Source: Candidatus Lithacetigena glycinireducens (GTDB lineage: Bacteria > Coprothermobacterota > HKB111). Taken from it: a DNA stretch of 5,003 nt. Positions 1-5,003 of this stretch are shown here, piece after piece. Position numbers and translations under genes: made by a program. Every line of letters starts with the position of its first letter. The first letter of the stretch is position 1. The notes beneath the pieces are model-generated. The model had not been told where the DNA came from. It worked only from the letters and a program-made list of their open reading frames with translations, and did not search any database. The stretch spans positions 1 to 5,003 of the forward strand of contig QLUP01000082.1 in the NCBI GenBank assembly GCA_018725485.1, read 5' to 3'.

Positions 1-1626
1 CATAATAGCGACTTTTCCTTTTTCCCTTTCCTGTTCTTTATCACCAAGCGATACATTCAAAACTTTCAAAAGCTCTTCCAGTGATTCAGACTTGCCGAGC
101 TCTCTTACCATCATAAAAAGAGCAAGCACTTCTTTTTTTTCCTCATCATCGCGGATTACTTTGTTTGCAATAGCTTCAATCCACTCGATTAAGTTTTCAG
201 CTTCTGGAATTCCAAATTCGTTAAGAAGGTTTTCTATATCTTTTACTTTTTGGGCAACTCTACTCCCAATGCGTGGTAATATGTTTGGATTACTTTTAAC
301 TTCCTGAAGCACCCCCGAGAATTTTATCCCTCCCTTTCTTGCCATTTCATACAGTTCAGAAAATGTCTGCTTACCTATTCTTCTGTTTCCCAAATCGAGA
401 ATTGTTCTCCAAGCAAGGTGATCTTCTCGGTTACAAACTAATCGCAATAAGCAAAGAAATTCTCTACCTTGTTCATGATTCAGTGGCTCTAACGGGTTTG
501 ATACTGTTCCAACAGGAATGCCCTTTTCTGTAAGAGCATCTCGTAATGGATTTGAAAATTTGTTGTTTCTATCAGTTCGTAAAAGTATCAATATTTCATC
601 TGGAGAGATGCCTTGGAAATAGATGAGATAAAAGCACAGTCCTGCAATGCCCTCGGCTTCTTCGTTTTGGCTTGGAAATCGCAATACCTTAACCACACCT
701 CGTTTGGCTTCGTCTCTGGGTCTAATAGGCTTATCAATACGACGTATATCTTGTTTTGCTACAAAAAGACCGTAATCAAGTATTTCTTTGCAGCATCGTT
801 GGCAAATACCTAATTCTAATAGTGTAGAGGGATTGTAATCAACAGTAAACCTCCTTATCCCTTCAGGATTTGCGAATCTAAAGCCATAGATGCTTTGGTC
901 ATCATCTCCAGCACAATATATCTCGCTACCCAGAGCAGCTAATGATTTGATAACTGACAGGTCGCAAGCATTTAGATCCTGATATTCATCAATAAGCATA
1001 TATTTTGGTGGTCCCTCTAAATTAAAGCTTTCTCCATGCTCTTCCAATACTCGTTTTAGCTGATAGAGGAGCTCTGCTCTTAGAGTATATCCATAAATCT
1101 CTCTATGTTCTTTCCATGCCCCAAGAAACAATGGGACAGGGAAACGTAGTTCCCAATCCGAACTATCAGCAGTTAATCGTTGCCAATCAGCAGAGAGTTC
1201 ATCTAGTAACTTTTTGGTCTTCCTCACATCTTTACCAATTAAATCACTTAGTTCTCCGATGATGATTTGCCGTTCCTCATAATCATCAGCGATTCGTAGA
1301 GGTTGTGGAAGTTGAGTTAATAATGCATTTCTAAGTAGTTGCCTTAGGGCAAAAGAATGTAGGGTAGAAACTTTCGGAAGTTCTAATGATTTTCCTTCAA
1401 GATTATCTTTAACATAACACCTTAATTCTGATGCTGCTGCACGGGTAAATGTAAGGGCAAGAATTTCATTTGGTTGGATATTGAGTTGAGTTAATAACCA
1501 TAGTATCCTTCTTGCTAATGTTAGTGTTTTACCTGTCCCAGGGCCTGCAAGGAGCCTTGCGTGCATACCTTCGTGCCTTGCTGCTGTCTTTTGGTCTGAA
1601 TTCAAATCTTTATCCCATTCAATCAT
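1..1626 (-). CDS. UvrD/Rep-type SF1A DNA helicase, partial (C-terminal part beyond left edge)
   Basis: An uninterrupted frame gives the first 542 residues of an ATP-dependent, probably 3'-5' DNA helicase. Visible motifs: Q motif LNSDQ (8-12); Walker A AGPGTGKT (27-34, K33); motif Ia ALTFTRAAASEL (57-68); motif Ib STLHSFALRQLL (87-98); Walker B LIDEYQDLN (211-219, D213/E214); motif III CAGDDDQSIYGFR (238-250); motif IV ILILLRTD (345-352). The last visible residues, KVAIM, look like the start of motif V (the family usually continues T-x-H-x-A-K-G-L-E), so motifs V, VI and any C-terminal domain lie off the window. The ATG is chosen because it keeps the Q motif and has a purine-rich site upstream; the next Met (M21) would remove the Q motif. 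The gene starts 15 bp after the SNF2 helicase stop and in the same frame, so it is almost surely co-transcribed. Oddity: the usual NYR(S) segment after motif III reads ICQRCCKEIL (274-283). It could be a housekeeping UvrD/PcrA paralogue, but the pairing suggests an accessory or defence role. I assign no specific gene name. Confidence 0.93.
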   Translation of the reverse strand, partial: MIEWDKDLNSDQKTAARHEGMHARLLAGPGTGKTLTLARRILWLLTQLNIQPNEILALTFTRAAASELRCYVKDNLEGKSLELPKVSTLHSFALRQLLRNALLTQLPQPLRIADDYEERQIIIGELSDLIGKDVRKTKKLLDELSADWQRLTADSSDWELRFPVPLFLGAWKEHREIYGYTLRAELLYQLKRVLEEHGESFNLEGPPKYMLIDEYQDLNACDLSVIKSLAALGSEIYCAGDDDQSIYGFRFANPEGIRRFTVDYNPSTLLELGICQRCCKEILDYGLFVAKQDIRRIDKPIRPRDEAKRGVVKVLRFPSQNEEAEGIAGLCFYLIYFQGISPDEILILLRTDRNNKFSNPLRDALTEKGIPVGTVSNPLEPLNHEQGREFLCLLRLVCNREDHLAWRTILDLGNRRIGKQTFSELYEMARKGGIKFSGVLQEVKSNPNILPRIGSRVAQKVKDIENLLNEFGIPEAENLIEWIEAIANKVIRDDEEKKEVLALFMMVRELGKSESLEELLKVLNVSLGDKEQEREKGKVAIM

Positions 1627-1630
1627 ATTT

Positions 1631-1642
1631 ATCCCTACCTTT
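1631..1642 (-). promoter_or_regulatory. Ribosome-binding site of the UvrD-type helicase gene, touching the upstream stop codon
   Basis: On the minus strand the upstream TGA (1644-1642) runs straight into AAAGGTAGGGAT, followed by AAAT and the ATG at 1626. Either AAAGG or AGGG could act as the Shine-Dalgarno element; GGG ends 6 nt before the ATG. Overlap of the site with the upstream stop codon is typical of translational coupling in an operon. Confidence 0.65.
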
Positions 1643-4600
1643 CATACTTTCATCCCTTTATTCTTCCATTCCTCCAAGGGAACTATAAACCTAACAACCT
1701 CAACCTTCTTTTGAACCTCCAGATTTTCAACAGGGTTGTTGACGATGTAGAGGGTTGGACTTTTAACTGCATTAGCAACCACATAAAGCCAGTATTGCTC
1801 TTTAAATCTTTTAGCTTTAAACCATTCGTTTGAGGTAAGAGCAATCTGACCTTCATCGCATCTTGCTTTGACTTCTATGTATCTCATTTCACCATCACTC
1901 CTAGACCTTATATCAAATCCCAGATTTTCTCTGGAAACATCTTCCGGAAATCTACCTTGTAATATTTCGTAATTTATGGCTATTTCCATTCCTATCTTTT
2001 CAATTTCCTCATCGCTAACCATATCTGACTTTTCGGGCTTCACCAGAATAGCACCAATAAACCTGGGCATTGAGATAGTCAGGCTTGTCTCCTGTTCAAT
2101 CTCTTTGATGAGCTTTCTCAAAGATTCCTCATAATGCTTCTTCTTTTCTTCTTTGTTACCAATTACAATATTTACTTTTTCTCCAGCTGATAACCTTTCA
2201 TATAATTCGGCAATTTCATAATCCAATTGACTAATATAGTAATCCAGCGATTTCACTCCGTATTTTTGCTTTATATCTCCTTGTTTTTTTCTCTCTTCCA
2301 ATATTTCATTTTTATAGCTTTCAACTGCCTTAATAGCGTAGGAGGTTGCTTCACCCTTGTTTATGATAGTAGTTATATCATGAGGATTATTAACAGGTGC
2401 TAAATCCCAAATTAGAGCTGGATTAACCTCACTGAGGGTATTACCATCATCATAAATGGACAGTATTTTCTTTCCAGCCACAACCCCTTTGCCATCTTTT
2501 AATTCACCCTCATAAAACCAGATGATGCCATTGTATCTTCCAGAAGGGTCTTTAAAGACTGCCCCTTTTTGTAAAGAAGAAAAATACTTTTTTTCAACCC
2601 ATTCTAATAATGCTTCCAATAGAGGATGACCGAAAGAAATAAATTCTACCTCGTCGGGATTACTAAAAGCTATGGCTTTGTCAAAAGTAACCTTAGGATA
2701 GGTTCTAAGAATCGGACCATACCTGTTTTTAAAGTCCACCTCATCTGAGAATTTCCTGATTTCAAAAGGTACAGAATCTAAGGCAAGTAATTTATCTTTG
2801 AGGGTCCTAAATTTTCCTTCTACTTTCCCCCAGGCATCTTTAAAAAATTCTTCAAGGTATTCTGGTATCAGCCTGTTTTCTTTGGCTTTTTCGGCCATTT
2901 CTTTTATCCTGCTGTAATCAATATACCTGGTAGCCAGACTTTCTCCCAAGACTTCCTTAATTTTTTTAATATATTCCTCATCTATTTTAATATCTAACTC
3001 CTTAATTGTCTCTTCCATATTCCTTGCACCAACTACAGCTTCTATCATAAGTTGATAAAGGTTGATTCCTAAAAAAGTGTCACCAATAACATCAAATACC
3101 CTATCACTCCCGAGGGCAGTTCTTATTTCTTCAAGTTTGTCAAATAGTTTTGTCAATACCTCACCTTCTCTTGTGTCTTCGGCAACCATATTAAATACAA
3201 AAACATCCTTATTCTGTCCATAACGATGTATTCTTCCCATTCTTTGTTCTAAGCGGTTGGGATTCCAGGGGATATCGTAGTTAATCATCAAATGACAGAA
3301 TTGAAGGTTGATGCCTTCACCTGCAGCTTCAGTGGCAACCATTATTTCGGTTTCGTTTTTGAATATCTTTTCAGCGTCAACCCTATCATTCTGGTTCATT
3401 CCTCCATGGATGGCATTAACTTTGTATCCCCAGGATTTCAGCTTATTTTGCAGATATTCCATGGTATCTTTGGACTCAGTGAAAATGAGAATCTTTTTAT
3501 TTCCCTGAATTTCTTCAATTTTTATAAATCCTTCACTAACTGCTTCCTTCAATTCTCCGAGTTTAACTTCACTTTCTTCGTTGAGGACATTCCAGGCTTT
3601 ACTAATTAGGTTATCGATAATACTAATTTCTTTCACTAACTCTTCTTTGTTTTCTGCGATAGTTAATGCTTCCCATTTATTTTCCAATTCCCAGCGTCTT
3701 TGTTCATCTGCGTCTTCATACTCATCAGGGTCAAGGCGTTCAAAACCTATTTGATTAGCTATATTAAACATTGTTTCTAACCTTTCTTTTCTTCTCATTA
3801 AAGATTTATAAAGGGCATAAGTGCTGGAGGCTAATCTTCTCTGAAGTATTAACAAGGCAAATGCTATATTTCTCTTTTTATCACTCTTTAAAGCAAGGTT
3901 ATATTGGCTGATGACATATTTTGAAAGTTGGTTATATAAATCTTTTTCTTCATCAGATAATCTGAATTTTATAGTTTTGGGAAACCTACCTGTGAAAATC
4001 GGTTTGCCCTCAAAGTCTTTTAAATCTTCTTTAAGTCGCCTAATAAATAAAGGGTTATCTTTATTATTAATAGATTCAGCTACCATCTGTTGGGTAGCAA
4101 AAAATCCTGGAATTAAAAGGTCGAGGAATAGTCTGTAATTCTCAGGGTCTCCTTTATGAGGTGTGGCAGTTAGGAAAAGCAGGTGTTCAGAATTTTTAGA
4201 TAATAATTCCCCTAACTTGTACCGTTCTGTCTTGGAAAACTTTTCACCATATTTATAAGCAGCCATTTTATGTGCTTCGTCAACAATTATCAAATCCCAA
4301 TTTACTCCGCTAAGTATAGGTAAAATATCATCTCTTTTAGCAAAATCAATGGAAGTAATAACCTGGGATTCTTTCTGCCAGGGGTTTTCTGCATAGAGAG
4401 AATCAAGGGTTGACCTGTCAACAACCGTAAATGATTCCTGGAATTTCTCTTTTAATTCTCTTCTCCATTGGTCTTTTAGATGGCCCGGAGGAATAATTAA
4501 AATTCTCCTGGCTAAACCACGTAGTTTTAGTTCTTTAATAATTAAACCAGCCATAATAGTTTTTCCAGCACCAGGATCATCTGCAATTAGAAAGCGAATA

Positions 4601-4950
4601 CGAGGAAGTTTCAGAATATAGCCATAAACAGCTTCTATTTGAAAAGGCAAAGGGTCTATCCGAGAAACGCTCATCGCCAGGAGTGGATCATAGAGAGACG
4701 CCAGCTTATATCGTTTGCTTTCCAGGGCTAAAAATGCTTCTTCACCAGGGGAAGAGAAGTCTAAAATATAATCTTGTTTTCTTAACTTAAGAATCTGTTC
4801 TTCTGTGAAAAGTTGGTCATCATATTTGTGAGTATATATAGTAGCACCGATGATATGGATGTATTCACCAACATAACTTATTTTTTTTATCTCAAATGGC
4901 TCAGACCAGAAGGGACCTTCAACAACATCTCCTTCTTTAATAGTATCCAA
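1642..4950 (-). CDS. SNF2-family (SF2) helicase with C-terminal DUF3883-like domain, DrmD/BrxHII type
   Basis: Complete 1102-residue protein, probably an ATP-driven dsDNA translocase or remodeller of the HepA/RapA-like branch acting in the cytoplasm. Visible motifs in order: Q-like region with Q104 (about 97-109); Walker A as ADDPGAGKT (123-131, K130); motif Ia ILIIPPGHLKDQW (150-162); Walker B DEAH (224-227); motif III LTATPHKGD (260-268); motif IV KILIFTESKD (486-495); motif V ATEAAGEGIN (539-548); motif VI QRMGRIHRYGQ (569-579) with arginine-finger candidates R573 and R576. Between motifs III and IV lies a long helical insert with an acidic patch (about 407-420). Residues about 870-955 are charged and helical, possibly coiled coil. 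The C-terminus (about 1008-1090) resembles DUF3883, with D1013 and E1026-V-K1028 as in PD-(D/E)xK folds. The start is TTG: GGAGG lies 9 nt upstream, the next in-frame stop is at 4986-4984, and no other start codon lies between. Family knowledge: such helicases occur in DISARM class 1 (DrmD), BREX type 3 (BrxHII) and unassigned loci. The helicase call is near certain; the system assignment is not. Confidence 0.95.
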   Translation of the reverse strand: MDTIKEGDVVEGPFWSEPFEIKKISYVGEYIHIIGATIYTHKYDDQLFTEEQILKLRKQDYILDFSSPGEEAFLALESKRYKLASLYDPLLAMSVSRIDPLPFQIEAVYGYILKLPRIRFLIADDPGAGKTIMAGLIIKELKLRGLARRILIIPPGHLKDQWRRELKEKFQESFTVVDRSTLDSLYAENPWQKESQVITSIDFAKRDDILPILSGVNWDLIIVDEAHKMAAYKYGEKFSKTERYKLGELLSKNSEHLLFLTATPHKGDPENYRLFLDLLIPGFFATQQMVAESINNKDNPLFIRRLKEDLKDFEGKPIFTGRFPKTIKFRLSDEEKDLYNQLSKYVISQYNLALKSDKKRNIAFALLILQRRLASSTYALYKSLMRRKERLETMFNIANQIGFERLDPDEYEDADEQRRWELENKWEALTIAENKEELVKEISIIDNLISKAWNVLNEESEVKLGELKEAVSEGFIKIEEIQGNKKILIFTESKDTMEYLQNKLKSWGYKVNAIHGGMNQNDRVDAEKIFKNETEIMVATEAAGEGINLQFCHLMINYDIPWNPNRLEQRMGRIHRYGQNKDVFVFNMVAEDTREGEVLTKLFDKLEEIRTALGSDRVFDVIGDTFLGINLYQLMIEAVVGARNMEETIKELDIKIDEEYIKKIKEVLGESLATRYIDYSRIKEMAEKAKENRLIPEYLEEFFKDAWGKVEGKFRTLKDKLLALDSVPFEIRKFSDEVDFKNRYGPILRTYPKVTFDKAIAFSNPDEVEFISFGHPLLEALLEWVEKKYFSSLQKGAVFKDPSGRYNGIIWFYEGELKDGKGVVAGKKILSIYDDGNTLSEVNPALIWDLAPVNNPHDITTIINKGEATSYAIKAVESYKNEILEERKKQGDIKQKYGVKSLDYYISQLDYEIAELYERLSAGEKVNIVIGNKEEKKKHYEESLRKLIKEIEQETSLTISMPRFIGAILVKPEKSDMVSDEEIEKIGMEIAINYEILQGRFPEDVSRENLGFDIRSRSDGEMRYIEVKARCDEGQIALTSNEWFKAKRFKEQYWLYVVANAVKSPTLYIVNNPVENLEVQKKVEVVRFIVPLEEWKNKGMKV

Positions 4951-4959
4951 TCTTCTATT

Positions 4960-4964
4960 CCTCC
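4960..4964 (-). promoter_or_regulatory. Ribosome-binding site GGAGG for the SNF2 helicase
   Basis: The minus strand reads TCTGGAGGAATAGAAGA before the TTG at 4950-4948. GGAGG is a strong Shine-Dalgarno match ending 9 nt before the start. It decides the start: upstream in the same frame there is no ATG, GTG or TTG before the stop at 4986-4984, and the first internal Met (M93) would remove the N-terminal region in front of the Q motif. Confidence 0.85.
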
Positions 4965-4980
4965 AGAAAAATAAGTAATA

Positions 4981-5002
4981 ATATTATGTTATCACATAAT
5001 AT
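4981..5002. repeat. Perfect 9-bp inverted repeat, candidate operator
   Basis: The arms ATATTATGT (4981-4989) and ACATAATAT (4994-5002) are exact reverse complements, separated by 4 bp (TATC). The dyad lies 31 bp upstream of the TTG start. No T-run follows it in the leftward direction, and the hairpin would be AT-only apart from one G-C pair, so it is a poor terminator. The symmetry, length and position fit a binding site for a dimeric helix-turn-helix regulator. No regulator gene is in the window, so the partner is unknown. Confidence 0.5.
4983..4988 (-). promoter_or_regulatory. Possible -10 element (CATAAT) inside the inverted repeat
   Basis: The minus strand has CATAAT, a 5-of-6 match to TATAAT, within the dyad arm nearest the gene. 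It would place transcription start near 4976 and give a leader of about 25 nt that includes the GGAGG site. The matching -35 would fall just beyond the right edge, so it cannot be tested here. In such AT-rich DNA a match like this may arise by chance. Confidence 0.3.
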
Positions 5003-5003
5003 C

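Noticed and set aside
133-140. A8 run on the coding strand of the UvrD gene (and a similar one near 4881-4888 in the SNF2 gene) as a phase-variation or slippage site
   Set aside because: Both runs encode in-frame lysine codons, the frames continue normally on either side, and such runs are expected in Lys-rich AT-rich genes.
92-813. Plus-strand open frames at 92-307, 339-533 and 613-813
   Set aside because: They lie antisense within the continuous UvrD-type helicase frame, which shows recognisable motifs; their translations are low-complexity Ser/Phe/Leu-rich and match no family I know.
1627-1641. A terminator or separate promoter between the two helicase genes
   Set aside because: Only 15 bp are available and they are taken up by the ribosome-binding site; there is no hairpin or T-run.
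3292-4138. Plus-strand open frames at 3292-3609, 3308-3508 and 3911-4138
   Set aside because: Antisense to the catalytic core and insert of the SNF2 helicase. They are Phe/Ser-rich as expected from reversed Lys/Glu codons, and two of them overlap each other.
4955-5002. A minus-strand frame open from 5002 to a TAG at 4957-4955, which could be the tail of an upstream gene
   Set aside because: Only 15 codons are visible, almost all Ile/Leu/Phe from AT-rich sequence that also contains the perfect dyad. It looks non-coding, but the right-hand sequence is needed to exclude it.
1-5003. CRISPR array, tRNA or rRNA gene, IS element or integrase
   Set aside because: No regularly spaced repeats, transposase motifs or RNA-gene-like structures were seen; nearly every base is in the two coding frames.

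Overview
The window holds two adjacent helicase genes, both transcribed leftwards (minus strand), and almost no non-coding DNA. It is AT-rich by eye, and the proteins are rich in Lys, Glu and Ile. The first gene has a clear GGAGG ribosome-binding site and a TTG start. This fits a low- to moderate-GC bacterium, possibly anaerobic or thermophilic, but an archaeon is not excluded and no taxon can be named from this sequence.

Layout, in the direction of transcription. Positions 5003-4951 are a short AT-rich leader with a perfect 9-bp inverted repeat and a GGAGG site. Positions 4950-1642 encode a complete 1102-residue SNF2-type (SF2) helicase with a C-terminal DUF3883-like domain that carries a PD-(D/E)xK-like signature. 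This architecture is known from the DrmD (DISARM class 1) and BrxHII (BREX type 3) type of phage-defence helicases, and from unassigned relatives. After a 15-bp gap, positions 1626-1 encode the first 542 residues of a UvrD/Rep-type SF1A helicase, which runs off the left edge just where motif V should begin.

The 15-bp spacing and the ribosome-binding site inside it indicate one operon. The inferred picture is a DNA-processing or defence module in which a dsDNA-translocating SNF2 ATPase with a possible nuclease-like tail is co-expressed with a 3'-5' UvrD-type unwinding helicase. The hallmark partners of DISARM (methylase, DrmA, DrmB, DrmC) or BREX (PglZ, BrxC, methylase) are not visible here. 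A helicase followed directly by a UvrD-like gene is not the canonical order of either system as I know it. The defence assignment is therefore an inference that depends on DNA outside the window. Plus-strand open frames are antisense shadows of these two genes.
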